64,000 nt of DNA from Actinomycetota bacterium (GCA_018268455.1 JAFDWM010000291.1:1-64000), one strand, 5' to 3'. Positions 48,863 to 58,530 are shown, counted from the first letter of the stretch. Notes: generated from the letters alone by a model not told the origin. Numbers and translations are program-made.

Positions 48863-49336
48863 TCAGGGCGCAGCCGGCTCGCGGCTGCGGAGGTGATCCG
48901 CGCGCAGCTCGGCGATGGAGGATTCGAAGTCCTCCAGCGAGTCGAAGGCCTGATAGACGCTCGCGAACCGCAGGTAGGCGACCTCGTCGAGCTCGCGCAG
49001 CGGGCCGAGGATCGCGAGGCCGATCTCGTTGGTGTCGAGCTGCGAGACACCCGTCTGCCGCACCGCCTCCTCCACCCTCTGGGCGAGCAGGGCGAGATCC
49101 GCCTCGGTCACCGGGCGTCCCTGGCACGCCTTGCGCACGCCGCTGATCACCTTCTCCCGGCTGAACGGCTCCATCACCCCGGAGCGCTTGATCACGTTGA
49201 GGCTCGCGGTCTCGGTCGTGGAGAAGCGCCCTCCGCATTCCGGGCACTGCCGACGACGACGGATCGAGAGCCCGTCATCGCTCGTGCGCGAGTCGATGAC
49301 GCGGGAGTCCGGGTGGCGGCAGAACGGGCAGTGCAT
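48863..49336 (-). CDS. nrdR: Transcriptional repressor NrdR
   Basis: Nucleotide-sensing repressor of ribonucleotide reductase genes. The 157-residue protein has an N-terminal zinc ribbon (CPFC at 3-6 and CPECGGRF about 31) and an ATP-cone ([20 protein letters not shown] about 48, described in part). No nrd genes are in the window. The ATG at 49334-49336 is 10 bases after hisD. TAGGCT (minus, 49344-49349) sits 7 bases upstream, overlapping the end of hisD. Confidence 0.96.
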   Translation of the reverse strand: MHCPFCRHPDSRVIDSRTSDDGLSIRRRRQCPECGGRFSTTETASLNVIKRSGVMEPFSREKVISGVRKACQGRPVTEADLALLAQRVEEAVRQTGVSQLDTNEIGLAILGPLRELDEVAYLRFASVYQAFDSLEDFESSIAELRADHLRSREPAAP

Positions 49337-49346
49337 TCCTGAGAGC

Positions 49347-50681
49347 CTACGCCTGGGCCACCGTGGCGGGCTCGGCCGCGCCTGTGAACCGGGCCTCGAC
49401 GGCTTCGCCGTGTGCGGGGAGGATCTCGGCGTCGGCGAGGGCGACGACGCCCTTGCGCGCACGCGCCAGCGCATCACGGTCATACGAGATGACCTGCTGC
49501 GGACGGAGGAAGGTGTACGCACCGAGGCCGGAGGCGTAGCGCGCCTGTCCCCCGGTCGGGAGCACGTGGTTGCTGCCCGCCATGTAGTCGCCCAGGCTCA
49601 CCGGCGTCTGGTCACCGACGAACACGGCGCCGGCGCTCGTGAAGACGGCGGCCGCCTCCTCCGCGTCGACGAGATGCAGTTCGAGGTGCTCGGGAGCGTA
49701 GGCATTGCTGAACGCCACGGCGGCGGCGCGATCGTCGACCAGCACGATCGCGGACTGCGGGCCTTCCAGCGCCGCCTGCACGCGCACGCTGTGCCGCGTG
49801 ACGGCGGCCGCTGCGGCCACCTCGTCGGCGACGCGGTCCGCGAGGGCGGCCGAGTCCGTGACGAGCACGGCGGAGGCCTGCTCATCGTGCTCGGCCTGGC
49901 TGATCAGGTCCGCCGCGATGAGGCGAGGATCGGCTACCGCGTCGGCGACGATGAGGATCTCGGTCGCGCCCGCCTCGGAGTCGGTGCCGACGACGCCGGC
50001 GACGGCACGCTTGGCGGAGGCGACATAGTTGTTGCCCGGGCCGGAGATCACATCGACCGGGTCGAGTCCGATCGCAGCGACGCCGTGCGCGAGCGCGCCG
50101 ATCGCCCCGGCTCCGCCGATCGCGTACACCTCGTCCACGCCGAGCAGAGCCGCCGCGGCGAGGATGGTCGGGTGGATGCGGCCGTCCTCGGCCGACTGCG
50201 GCGGGGAGGCCAGGGCGATGCTGCCGACGCCGGCGACCTGCGCGGGGACCACGTTCATCACGACACTCGATGCGAGCGGCGCCTTCCCGCCGGGGATGTA
50301 GACGCCGACGCGGCCGACCGGCTGCCAGCGCTGCACGATGCGCGCGCCAGGGCCGATCTCGGTGACCTGCGGCGCGGGCACCTGCGCGGCGGACCCCTGA
50401 CGCACCCGCTCGATCGCGGCCTCCAGCGCCTCGCGCACGTGCGGATCGACTCCGGCGAGCGCCTCATCGAGGTGCTCGCGAGGCACGCGGATCGCGTGTC
50501 CGCTGACCCGGTCGAAGCGCTCGGCCTGCTCGCGCAGGGCCTCCTCGCCGCGGACGCGCACGTCCTCGACGATCGCGGTGGCGGTGGCGAGCGCCTCGGC
50601 GCGCGCAGCCGCGGCCCGCGGCACGGCGGCGAGCATCTCGGCGGTGGAGAGGGTGCGGCCCCTCAGGTCGATCGTCTGCAT
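49347..50681 (-). CDS. hisD: Histidinol dehydrogenase
   Basis: Last two oxidation steps of histidine synthesis (histidinol to histidine via the aldehyde). The 444-residue protein contains [12 protein letters not shown] (cofactor), the zinc-ligand segment [12 protein letters not shown] and the catalytic EHLELH motif. No other his genes are present beside it on this side of the window. It is followed closely by nrdR and preceded, 6 bases away, by a large membrane protein gene. Confidence 0.96.
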   Translation of the reverse strand: MQTIDLRGRTLSTAEMLAAVPRAAAARAEALATATAIVEDVRVRGEEALREQAERFDRVSGHAIRVPREHLDEALAGVDPHVREALEAAIERVRQGSAAQVPAPQVTEIGPGARIVQRWQPVGRVGVYIPGGKAPLASSVVMNVVPAQVAGVGSIALASPPQSAEDGRIHPTILAAAALLGVDEVYAIGGAGAIGALAHGVAAIGLDPVDVISGPGNNYVASAKRAVAGVVGTDSEAGATEILIVADAVADPRLIAADLISQAEHDEQASAVLVTDSAALADRVADEVAAAAAVTRHSVRVQAALEGPQSAIVLVDDRAAAVAFSNAYAPEHLELHLVDAEEAAAVFTSAGAVFVGDQTPVSLGDYMAGSNHVLPTGGQARYASGLGAYTFLRPQQVISYDRDALARARKGVVALADAEILPAHGEAVEARFTGAAEPATVAQA

Positions 50682-50687
50682 GCGTCC

Positions 50688-52079
50688 TCAGCCTCGTGTC
50701 ATGTCGTCGGTGTCGTGCAGGTATCCCACGCGCCCGTCGTCGTGGCGCACCACGTACGCGCCGCCGCGGTCCTCGAGTACGAGGATCCAGGCGTCAGGTC
50801 CGATCGTGAAGATCTCCTCACCACGTGCGTCGTGCACGGGGCGGGTCTGGGGTGCAAGGGCCCAGAAAGGCTGACCCTGTGCGGGCGGAGCCGCGGGGAA
50901 GCTCCTGCGGGCCTTGTCGGCGTCGCGGTCCTCGTCGTCGCGGTTCTCCGCGACGACGTCGACGATGTTCGTGGCGGTGTCCTCGGTTGCGGGCTCGAGG
51001 AGCGAGCCGAGCACCTGGGTCATCGTGTCCGAGTGCGGCGGGTCTTCGGGCTCCGGCGCGGACTGTTCCGCCGCAGCCGGTTCCGTCGCCCCGGGCTCGG
51101 ACTGCTCCGTGGTCACCGGCTCCGGCTGCGCAACGCCGGTCTTGTGCGCCCGGCGTCCGGCCGGCGCGACGGGATCGAGGATCGCCTCCGTCGCAGCCTC
51201 CGCGGCCGGGACGTCGGCGCGCTGCGACTGCGCGTTCGGCCTGGTGGCATCGACGTCCTCCTCCGCGACGAGGAACGACTCGCGGTGCTGCTCCGGCACG
51301 TAGCCGGCGGCACCGGGCACGGTGGCACCGGCGCTCCCCTCGGAGACGTGCTCGGCCGCACCGACCTCGTCCCCGTGCTGCAGCCCCGGATCCACGTCGT
51401 CCTCGTTCAGCGGGTCGGACACGCTGCCGCGGGCGCGCACGGGTCGGGTGCGGCTGAGCACCGGGCGCACCGGATCCGCATTGCGATGCGCGAGCGTCTC
51501 CCTGCGTCCTTCGAAGTCCTCGCGCAATGCAGGAAAGAGCGGAGCGAAGACGGTCACACCGACCAGCACGGCGAACAGCAGGATCAGCACCCACAGCGGC
51601 CAGGTCGCCAGCGGGGAACGACGCGTGGCGTCGACCAGTTCGAGCTGCGCCCAGAGCTGCACGACCCAGGTGACGAGGGCGACGCTGAACGCCACAGAGG
51701 CGAACTGGTCGATACCGAGAGAGCCGACGCGGCGGATCCCCTCGGGCGAGAGCCGACGCAACACGACCAGGAAGACGGCCGCCGTGGGCACTCCGATCGC
51801 GAGCAGCCACTCGCCGTTCTGAGTCCAGACCGTTGCGGCGCCGTCGAGCACGCTGCCGCCGGCGGGCACGAACGAGAAGGCGAAAGCCACCAGCCAGGCC
51901 CCGATGATGATCAGCTCACGGATCGTGAATCCGAGGTATCCGTGCTGCGGAGCGATCGCCGGCAGCGGTATCTCGTCGGATGCGGATCCGCTGTTCCAGG
52001 TGTCGTCCACCTCGACGGTGTTCGACGCGGGGTTCTGGTCGTCCTGTGCGATCTCCACGGAGGGGGCCTCGCCGGTCAT
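50688..52079 (-). CDS. Large hypothetical membrane protein with disordered acidic middle
   Basis: A 463-residue protein with an N-terminal acidic leader (1-45), four transmembrane helices (about 50-75, 84-103, 125-148, 160-182), and then roughly 220 residues rich in Glu, Ala, Pro, Thr and Asp without predicted structure. A compact C-terminal part (FTIGPDAWILVLEDRGGAYVVRH, described in part) looks like a small beta domain. No family is recognised. The ATG at 52077-52079 has AAAGGAATC upstream. It lies between dnaE and hisD and ends 6 bases before hisD. Confidence 0.85.
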   Translation of the reverse strand: MTGEAPSVEIAQDDQNPASNTVEVDDTWNSGSASDEIPLPAIAPQHGYLGFTIRELIIIGAWLVAFAFSFVPAGGSVLDGAATVWTQNGEWLLAIGVPTAAVFLVVLRRLSPEGIRRVGSLGIDQFASVAFSVALVTWVVQLWAQLELVDATRRSPLATWPLWVLILLFAVLVGVTVFAPLFPALREDFEGRRETLAHRNADPVRPVLSRTRPVRARGSVSDPLNEDDVDPGLQHGDEVGAAEHVSEGSAGATVPGAAGYVPEQHRESFLVAEEDVDATRPNAQSQRADVPAAEAATEAILDPVAPAGRRAHKTGVAQPEPVTTEQSEPGATEPAAAEQSAPEPEDPPHSDTMTQVLGSLLEPATEDTATNIVDVVAENRDDEDRDADKARRSFPAAPPAQGQPFWALAPQTRPVHDARGEEIFTIGPDAWILVLEDRGGAYVVRHDDGRVGYLHDTDDMTRG

Positions 52080-52246
52080 CAGTGATTCCTTTCGTCGTGC
52101 GGTCGCTCTGGGGATCGACCGTGGGACGGGACCAGATCCTACCGGGCGGTGCTCCGCGCGCCCTGAGCGCAGGTCGCGCCGCGGCCGCGCGCTGCGATGC
52201 CAGTGGCGAGGCACCGCTCAGGTGCCGCGCCCGAGCCGAGCGCAGC

Positions 52247-55200
52247 TCAGCCCAGGCACTGCGGGCCGAGGAGCGACTTCAGATCGCCGAAGAGGTCGGC
52301 CGAGACGGTGACGGGCATCGGCACCTCGAACACCTTCGCCCTGCCTCCGCGATGCATCTTCAGCATCACCTCGGTCTCGCCGGCATGGCGGCGCAGCACC
52401 TCGGCGAGATCCTCGATCACGCGCTCGGTGGCGCGCTGCTCGGGTACCAGCAGTGACAGCGGACCCGCCGCGTCGAATGAGCCGACATCGGGTGTGAAGG
52501 CCGATTGCGCGTGCAGGTTCATGCCGTCGTCGCGACGGGACACCCGCCCCCGTACCGCGAGGATCGCGTCCTGCTGCAGCATGCTCTGGAACTCCAGATA
52601 CGTCTTGCCCATGAACATGATCGTGATCTCGCCGTGGAAGTCCTCGACCGTGATCATGCCGTAGGGGTTTCCGCTGGCCTTGGCGACGCGATGCTGCACG
52701 CTGGTCACCAGCCCCGCCACGGTGACCTGGTCGCCGTCCTGGAGATCCTCGGACTCGATCAGATTGTTGATCGCGATGGATGCGTGCTTGGCCAGCGGCA
52801 CCTCGAGGCCGGCGAGCGGGTGGTCGGACACGTAGAGGCCGAGCATCTCCCGCTCGAACGCCAGCTTGTCCTTCTTCGTCCACTCCGGGCGGTTCGGCAC
52901 CTTCGGGGGTGCCGCCTCCTCGAGGTCGTCATACAGGCTGTCGAAGTCGAAGCCGATCGCACCCTGCGCCTCGTTGCGCTTCTGGTCGACGGAGGCCTCG
53001 ACCGCGTCCTCGTGGATCTCGACGAGCGCGCGACGGGTGTCGCCCATCGAGTCGAACGCGCCTGCCTTGATGAGCGATTCGACGGTGCGCTTGTTCGCGA
53101 CGTGCAGGGGCACCTTCTTCAGGAAGTCGTGGAAGGACTCGAAGTTCTCCTTCGCGCGCGCCTGCACGATGCCCTCGACGACGTTGGATCCGACGTTGCG
53201 CACCGCGCCGAGGCCGAAGCGGATGTCCTCGCCGACGGCCGCGAAGTAGTTGATCGACTCGCGCACATCCGGCGGCAGCACCTTGATGCCCATGCGCCGG
53301 CACTCGTTGAGGTACAGCGCCATCTTGTCCTTGGAGTCGCCGACGCTCGTCAGCAGCGCCGCCATGTACTCGGCCGGGTAGTGCGCCTTCAGGTACGCGG
53401 TCCAATATGAGATGACGCCGTATGCGGCGGAGTGCGCCTTGTTGAAGGCGTAGTCGGAGAACGGCAGCAGGATCTCCCAGAGGGCGTTCACGGCGCCGTC
53501 GGAGTAGCCGTTGGCGTGCATGCCGCCCTGGAACCCCTCGAACTGCTTGTCGAGCTCGGACTTCTTCTTCTTGCCCATCGCACGCCGCAGGATGTCGGCC
53601 TGGCCGAGCGAGAATCCGGCCACCCGCTGTGCGATCGCCATCACCTGCTCCTGGTAGATGATGAGGCCGTAGCTCTCCTCAAGGATGTCCTTGAGCGAAT
53701 CGGCGAATTCCGGGTGGATCGGGGTGATCTCCTGCAGCCCGTTCTTGCGCAGGGCGTAGTTCGTGTGCGAGTTGGCGCCCATCGGGCCCGGACGGTACAG
53801 CGCGATGAGGGCCGAGATGTCACCGAAGTTGTCCGGCTTCATCAGGCGCATGAGCGCGCGCATCGGGCCGCCGTCGAGCTGGAACACCCCCAGCGAGTCG
53901 CCGCGGGTGAGCAGGTCGTAGGACGGCCGGTCGTCGAGGGTGAGGTCCTCGAGCACGAGCTCCTCGCCGCGGTTCATCCGGATGTTGGCGAGCGCGTCGG
54001 AGATGATCGTGAGGTTGCGCAGGCCGAGGAAGTCCATCTTGATCAGGCCGAGCGACTCGCAGGACGGATAGTCGAACTGCGTGACGATCTGACCGTCCTG
54101 CTCGCGCTTCATGATCGGGATGATGTCGATCAGCGGGTGCGACGACATGATCACACCGGCCGCGTGCACGCCCCACTGGCGCTTCAGGTTCTCCAGGCCC
54201 AGAGCCGTGTCGAAGACGGTCTTCGCCTCGGGATCCGACTCGATCACGACCCGGAACTCGCTGGCCTCCTTGTACCGCGGGTGCTCGGGGTCGAACATGC
54301 CGTCCAGGGGCATGTCCTTGCCCATCACCGCAGGGGGCATGGCCTTGGTGAGCTTCTCCCCCATGCTGAACGGGAAGCCGAGCACGCGGCCCGCGTCCTT
54401 GAGTGCCTGCTTGGCCTTGATCGTGCCGTAGGTGACGATCTGCGCGACGCGCTCGTCGCCGTACTTCTCGGTGACGTACTGGATCACCTCGCCGCGACGA
54501 CGGTCGTCGAAGTCGACGTCGAAGTCGGGCATCGAGACGCGGTCGGGGTTGAGGAAGCGCTCGAAGATGAGGCCGTGCTCGAGCGGATCCAGATCCGTGA
54601 TCTTCATCGCGTAGGCGGCCATGGAGCCCGCGCCGGAGCCACGACCGGGGCCGACGCGCACGCCGTTGTCCTTGGCCCAGTTGATGAAGTCGGCGACGAC
54701 GAGGAAGTAGCCGGGGAACCCCATGGACGAGATGACCTCGACCTCGTAGTCGGCCTGCTTGCGCACCGCGTCGGAGATTCCGCCCGGGTAGCGCAGATGC
54801 AGGCCCTTCTCGACCTCTTTGATGAACCAGCTCTCCTCGGTCTCGCCCTGCGGGACCGGGAAACGCGGCATGAAGTTGGCGCTGGTGTTGAAGGAGACGT
54901 CGCAGCGCTCGGCGATGAGCAGCGTGTTGTCGCACGCCTCGGGATGGTCGCGGAACACCTGACGCATCTCGGCCGCGGACTTGACGTAATACCCGTCGCC
55001 GTCGAACTTGAAGCGGTTCGGATCGGCCAGGGTCGAACCGGACTGCACGCAGAGCAGGGCCTCGTGGCTCTTCGCGTCGTGCTGGTGCGTGTAGTGCAGG
55101 TCGTTCGTGCCGACGAGCGGGATCCCGAGGTCTTTGGCGATCTTCAGCAGGTCGCCCGTGACGCGCCGCTCGATCTCCAGGCCGTGGTCCATGATCTCGG

Positions 55201-55765
55201 CGAAGTAGTTCTCCTTGCCGAACAGATCCTGGAACTCGGCCGCCGCCGCGCGCGCGGCGTCGTACTGGCCGAGACGCAGCCGGGTCTGGATCTCGCCGGA
55301 CGGGCAGCCCGTCGTGGCGATGAGCCCCTTGGAGTACTTCTGCAGGATCTCGCGGTCCATGCGCGGCTTGAAGTAGTAGCCCTCGAGGCTCGCGCGCGAC
55401 GACAACCGGAACAGGTTGTGCATGCCCTCGGTGGTCTCGCTGAGCAGCGTCATGTGCGTGTACGCACCGGATCCGGAGACGTCATCGCTGCGCTGCTCGG
55501 GAGACCCCCACTGCACGCGGGACTTGTCGCTGCGGTGCGTGCCGGGCGTGACGTACGCCTCGATGCCGATGATGGGCTTGACCCCGGCCGCGGTGGCGGC
55601 CTTGTAGAACTCGAACGCCGCGAAGGTGTTGCCGTGATCGGTCACGGCGACGGCCGGCATGCCCTGTGCGACCGCCTCCTGCACGAGCGGCTGGATGCGC
55701 GCGGCCCCGTCCAGCATCGAGTACTCGCTGTGCACGTGGAGGTGGACGAAGGAGTCTGATGCCAT
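52247..55765 (-). CDS. dnaE: DNA polymerase III alpha subunit DnaE
   Basis: Replicative polymerase. The 1172-residue protein has an N-terminal PHP domain (HVHSEYSMLDG), the C-family catalytic aspartates in PDFDVDFDD (about 405), and further polymerase motifs. An OB-fold (QVTVAGLVTSVQHR about 1000) and the C-terminal tau-binding region follow. The length is normal for the DnaE1 type. The ATG at 55763-55765 has no ribosome site; TAGACT (minus, 55772-55777) lies exactly 6 bases upstream, a leaderless arrangement for an essential gene. Confidence 0.97.
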   Translation of the reverse strand: MASDSFVHLHVHSEYSMLDGAARIQPLVQEAVAQGMPAVAVTDHGNTFAAFEFYKAATAAGVKPIIGIEAYVTPGTHRSDKSRVQWGSPEQRSDDVSGSGAYTHMTLLSETTEGMHNLFRLSSRASLEGYYFKPRMDREILQKYSKGLIATTGCPSGEIQTRLRLGQYDAARAAAAEFQDLFGKENYFAEIMDHGLEIERRVTGDLLKIAKDLGIPLVGTNDLHYTHQHDAKSHEALLCVQSGSTLADPNRFKFDGDGYYVKSAAEMRQVFRDHPEACDNTLLIAERCDVSFNTSANFMPRFPVPQGETEESWFIKEVEKGLHLRYPGGISDAVRKQADYEVEVISSMGFPGYFLVVADFINWAKDNGVRVGPGRGSGAGSMAAYAMKITDLDPLEHGLIFERFLNPDRVSMPDFDVDFDDRRRGEVIQYVTEKYGDERVAQIVTYGTIKAKQALKDAGRVLGFPFSMGEKLTKAMPPAVMGKDMPLDGMFDPEHPRYKEASEFRVVIESDPEAKTVFDTALGLENLKRQWGVHAAGVIMSSHPLIDIIPIMKREQDGQIVTQFDYPSCESLGLIKMDFLGLRNLTIISDALANIRMNRGEELVLEDLTLDDRPSYDLLTRGDSLGVFQLDGGPMRALMRLMKPDNFGDISALIALYRPGPMGANSHTNYALRKNGLQEITPIHPEFADSLKDILEESYGLIIYQEQVMAIAQRVAGFSLGQADILRRAMGKKKKSELDKQFEGFQGGMHANGYSDGAVNALWEILLPFSDYAFNKAHSAAYGVISYWTAYLKAHYPAEYMAALLTSVGDSKDKMALYLNECRRMGIKVLPPDVRESINYFAAVGEDIRFGLGAVRNVGSNVVEGIVQARAKENFESFHDFLKKVPLHVANKRTVESLIKAGAFDSMGDTRRALVEIHEDAVEASVDQKRNEAQGAIGFDFDSLYDDLEEAAPPKVPNRPEWTKKDKLAFEREMLGLYVSDHPLAGLEVPLAKHASIAINNLIESEDLQDGDQVTVAGLVTSVQHRVAKASGNPYGMITVEDFHGEITIMFMGKTYLEFQSMLQQDAILAVRGRVSRRDDGMNLHAQSAFTPDVGSFDAAGPLSLLVPEQRATERVIEDLAEVLRRHAGETEVMLKMHRGGRAKVFEVPMPVTVSADLFGDLKSLLGPQCLG

Positions 55766-55771
55766 GCGTCG

Positions 55772-55777
55772 AGTCTA
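55772..55777 (-). promoter_or_regulatory. Leaderless -10 box of dnaE
   Basis: TAGACT on the minus strand, 6 bases before the ATG. Confidence 0.6.
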
Positions 55778-55889
55778 CTTTCGACCTCCGACGCTCAGTC
55801 CGCGTTGACGATCCGCCCAGGGACGCACGGCCCCCTCCGGGCGCCATGACAAGATCCCCACGCGCGCCGAAGCGTGGACTTGCCGCCTA

Positions 55890-55964
55890 CACCCCCTCGC
55901 ATCGTCTTCACCCCCTCGCACCGACGTCCGCGCGCGGGGGTGACGGCGTGGCCGGGGGGGGTGA
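55890..55964. repeat. C-rich direct and inverted repeats between dnaE and the Nudix gene
   Basis: CACCCCCTCGCA occurs twice as an exact direct repeat (55890-55901 and 55909-55920, starts 19 bases apart). GGGGGTGA, the reverse complement of the TCACCCCC within the second copy's context, occurs at 55936-55943 and 55957-55964, the last within a run of eight G. Four copies of CACCCCC in either orientation thus lie within 75 bases of the 263-bp divergent spacer. Confidence 0.6.
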
Positions 55965-56028
55965 ACGCGCATATGACCGGAGCGACCCACCACCACCGCA
56001 CCGGGAACCACCCGACTACCCTGATCCC

Positions 56029-56514
56029 ATGACCACCCCCGACTTCGTGCTCGCGCTGCGCGAGCACATCGGCCACGCGCCGCTGAATCTCGTCGGAGTG
56101 ACGGCGATCGTGTTCCGTGATGAGAAGGTGCTGCTCGGCAAGAGGGCGGACAACGGTGCCTGGCAGGCCGTCTCCGGCATCGTCGATCCCGGCGAGGAGC
56201 CCGCCGACACGGCGGTGCGCGAATGCCTGGAGGAGGCCGGCGTCGTCGTGAAGGTCCAGCGGCTCGCGCTCGTGCAGCAGCTCCCCCGCGTGACCTATGC
56301 GAACGGCGACGAGGTCGACTACCTCGATCTGGTGTTCCGCTGCACCTGGGTCTCGGGCGAGCCCTACCCCGCCGACGGCGAGCTCACCGAAGTCGGCTTC
56401 TACGACCTCGCCGCAATGGGCGACGTCGACGACGCGCATGTGCGCAAGATCGCCCTCGCCGTGGCGGAGGACGATCCTGCGCACTTCCGCGGCGGCCGTC
56501 CGCCGAAGGCCTGA
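56029..56514 (+). CDS. Nudix hydrolase
   Basis: A 161-residue Nudix protein. The Nudix box is GIVDPGEEPADTAVRECLEEAGV (about residues 47-69, described in part), with the REcLEEaG core intact for Mg2+ binding. The rest fits the NUDIX fold that hydrolyses nucleoside-diphosphate-linked compounds; substrate unknown. The ATG at 56029 has TACCCT (56017-56022) exactly 6 bases upstream and no ribosome site: leaderless. It is the first gene of the accessory stretch beyond dnaE. Confidence 0.92.
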   Translation: MTTPDFVLALREHIGHAPLNLVGVTAIVFRDEKVLLGKRADNGAWQAVSGIVDPGEEPADTAVRECLEEAGVVVKVQRLALVQQLPRVTYANGDEVDYLDLVFRCTWVSGEPYPADGELTEVGFYDLAAMGDVDDAHVRKIALAVAEDDPAHFRGGRPPKA

Positions 56515-56533
56515 CGGACCCGATGCGCCGACA

Positions 56534-57253
56534 TCAGGGTTCGACCATGCGCTGATCCGTGTTGGTGTACGAGATCGAATCGGCGATCGAGCCGACGAGC
56601 CCCATCGTGACCCGCAGCAGCCCCGGCTTCACGTCGTCCAACGGCGGTGGAGTGTCGGTGCCGAGCGTGAGCGCGCGGCCGTCCTGCGTCGTCGCGGTGA
56701 CGGATCCGAGGTACACGCTCACGTGCCCGCTCAGCGTCATCGTGTCGGCGCTCGTCACGAGTCCTGCCTTGTCCGGCGGGCGCACCGTGAGCGAGAAGCC
56801 GGAGATGGTGATGGAGTCGGCGGAGATCTTCAGCGCGCGGGTCGTGCCGCCATCGACGGTGGGCACCTCGACGACGGAGATGCCGCGAAGTCCGGCGAAG
56901 GACAGGCCCTGCGACCCCATTGAGGCCGGTGTCCCCGTGAACACCGGCGCCGCATCGTCGCGCGTGGCCTCGACCGGGGGCGCCGGCGTCGCCGGATCCG
57001 TCGCGGGCGGGACGGCCGGCACTGCCGGCTCCGAGGGCAGACTGGGCGTCGAGGGCGTTCCCGGAGCCGAGCCGCCCGGCGACGGGCTGGGCGTCGGCGC
57101 CGGCGTCGCCGACGGGCACCAGATCAGCGGGATGCAGAACCCCGCCGAGCGGATGCTCGGCGCGGCGGCGGCGCCGAGGGTGAGCGGCGTCACGAGTGCC
57201 AGCGCGACGAACGCCGCGAGTGGCGTCGCCCCGCGGCGCCGGGACGCCGTCAT
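56534..57253 (-). CDS. Secreted protein with Pro/Ser/Thr-rich linker, third gene of the DUF6230 operon
   Basis: A 239-residue exported protein: N-terminal Sec signal (about residues 10-30, cleavage near AAAAPS) and two Cys close together (FCIPLIWCP about 39-46). A linker of about 60 residues rich in Pro, Ser, Thr and Ala follows, then a beta-rich C-terminal domain (SADSITISGFSLTV, SADTMTLSGHVSVYL). The alternating pattern resembles the DUF6230 protein of the same operon, suggesting a related fold. The ATG overlaps the DUF6114 stop (ATGA). Function unknown; a cell-surface role is inferred from export. Confidence 0.8.
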   Translation of the reverse strand: MTASRRRGATPLAAFVALALVTPLTLGAAAAPSIRSAGFCIPLIWCPSATPAPTPSPSPGGSAPGTPSTPSLPSEPAVPAVPPATDPATPAPPVEATRDDAAPVFTGTPASMGSQGLSFAGLRGISVVEVPTVDGGTTRALKISADSITISGFSLTVRPPDKAGLVTSADTMTLSGHVSVYLGSVTATTQDGRALTLGTDTPPPLDDVKPGLLRVTMGLVGSIADSISYTNTDQRMVEP

Positions 57254-57777
57254 GCGGCCTCCTCGCCGGTGGTCGCCTCGCTTTCGGAACCCGCGGCCGG
57301 CGGTCCCATCCACGCCACGACCAGCACCGCGCCGGTGCCCGCGATGAGCATCCCGACGATGAAGCCGCCGAGGTTCACCCCGATCAGCGAATAGATCGCG
57401 ACGACGAGCGCGAGGATCCCGTAGAACACGTGGTGCGCCGGCATGAGCACGGCGAGCGCCCCGAGCAGCACGAGCGCAACGGGGATGATCGTGGCCTGCA
57501 GTCCCTCGATGCCCAGCTGCACATGCAGCCTGCCGATGTCGAGCTGTCCGGAGAAGAACAGCTCCACGCCGCCCAGCGCGACGAGCAGACCCCCGATGAA
57601 CGGACGCCGACGTCGCCAGGCGCGGAACGCGTGCGGGCGCACCGTCTCGGGTGCATCCGACGCCATGTCCGTCGCCGCCCCGGCCCCGTCGCTCACGGCG
57701 ATCCCGTCGGGCGGTCCGGCCCCGTCGCTCACGGCGATCCCGTCGGGCGGTCCGGCCTCGGCGCGAATCGGACTCAT
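57250..57777 (-). CDS. DUF6114 membrane protein
   Basis: A 175-residue membrane protein. The hydrophilic N-terminus (about 1-58) contains a duplicated 12-residue unit GPPDGIAVSDGA encoded by a 36-bp tandem repeat. Four hydrophobic segments follow (about 62-78, 90-108, 110-128, 132-154), beginning FIGGLLVALGGVELFFSG, a DUF6114 hallmark. A GAGGAGGCG ribosome site precedes the ATG. In Streptomyces DUF6114 genes pair with DUF6230 genes, as here; their role is unknown. Confidence 0.85.
   Translation of the reverse strand: MSPIRAEAGPPDGIAVSDGAGPPDGIAVSDGAGAATDMASDAPETVRPHAFRAWRRRRPFIGGLLVALGGVELFFSGQLDIGRLHVQLGIEGLQATIIPVALVLLGALAVLMPAHHVFYGILALVVAIYSLIGVNLGGFIVGMLIAGTGAVLVVAWMGPPAAGSESEATTGEEAA
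57682..57753. repeat. 36-bp in-frame tandem duplication within the DUF6114 gene
   Basis: Two identical 36-bp units (57682-57717 and 57718-57753, each beginning GGCCCCGTCGCTCACGG on plus). They add 12 residues to the protein's N-terminus without changing frame. Confidence 0.85.
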
Positions 57778-57857
57778 CGCCTCCTCGGTGCCGCCTCGTC
57801 GCTCGCGACGCGGCACGGCGTTCTCCCGGATCTCATCCGTCACAGCGTCGCGGCCCT

Positions 57858-58472
57858 TCAGAAGCATCCCTGCGACCCATCCGTGAGCTCCATGGTCATG
57901 CCCGTGAGGGTGAACACCGACGCCTGGGTGCTCCAGGCGGTCTGCTTCAGGTTCTTGATCGAGACGGTGTCGGCGTCCTGCGCGAAGTCGCCGGCGCTGC
58001 CCTTGGCGTCGGTGTTGACGGTCGACGCGTCCACACCGATCCGGATCCGCCCGAACGTCGCGTCGCCCATGAGGCCCGTCATCCCCAGCTGCAGGTCGCT
58101 CGCCGACGCGGGAGTGCCGTTGCCACCGGCCTTGATGAGCACGCCCATCTTCCCGAGCGGCGTGTCGGTGACCACCGACTGGCAGAGATCGGCCAGCGTC
58201 GCGCTCTTGATGTTGGCGATGGCGACCTGGTGCTCGGTGCCCTCGGTGTCCTTCGTGACGCCGCCGTACTGCGAGAACCCGGTGCCCTCGAGCTGTGAGG
58301 CGCTGATCTGGAACTGGCTCCCCGACACGGCGAACGAGACCGGAACGGCGCCCTGGGCGACGCCGCCCATCAGACCCGCGGCGACAAGGCCCGCCGGGAT
58401 CGCGACGAGCGCGATGCGCCCGGCATGCGAGGAGCCGAGCTTGCGGACACGGTCGGACTTCAGGAACTTCAT
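57858..58472 (-). CDS. DUF6230 family secreted protein
   Basis: A 204-residue exported protein. It has a basic N-terminus (MKFLKSDRVRKLGSSHAGR), a hydrophobic segment (about 20-37) with cleavage near GVAQGA, and a beta-rich mature domain (VSFAVSGSQFQISASQLEG, SVFTLTGMTMELTDG) with two Cys (LCQSV and C-terminal GCF) that may pair. This matches the DUF6230 family of actinobacteria. The ATG has GGAGGAGG upstream. It is the first gene of the operon, directly facing the TetR operator at 58531-58549. Confidence 0.85.
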   Translation of the reverse strand: MKFLKSDRVRKLGSSHAGRIALVAIPAGLVAAGLMGGVAQGAVPVSFAVSGSQFQISASQLEGTGFSQYGGVTKDTEGTEHQVAIANIKSATLADLCQSVVTDTPLGKMGVLIKAGGNGTPASASDLQLGMTGLMGDATFGRIRIGVDASTVNTDAKGSAGDFAQDADTVSIKNLKQTAWSTQASVFTLTGMTMELTDGSQGCF

Positions 58473-58530
58473 GGATCCTCCTCCGGTGCGCCGACTGCGG
58501 TGGCGGCGCTCCCCGGTCGAGTATATTGCT

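Noticed and set aside
53432-55759. A 775-codon plus-strand frame opposite dnaE
   Set aside because: Antisense shadow of a highly conserved gene; no recognisable domain.
55890-55964. The CACCCCC repeats as a CRISPR array
   Set aside because: Only two direct copies of 12 bases, no spacers of uniform length and no cas genes.
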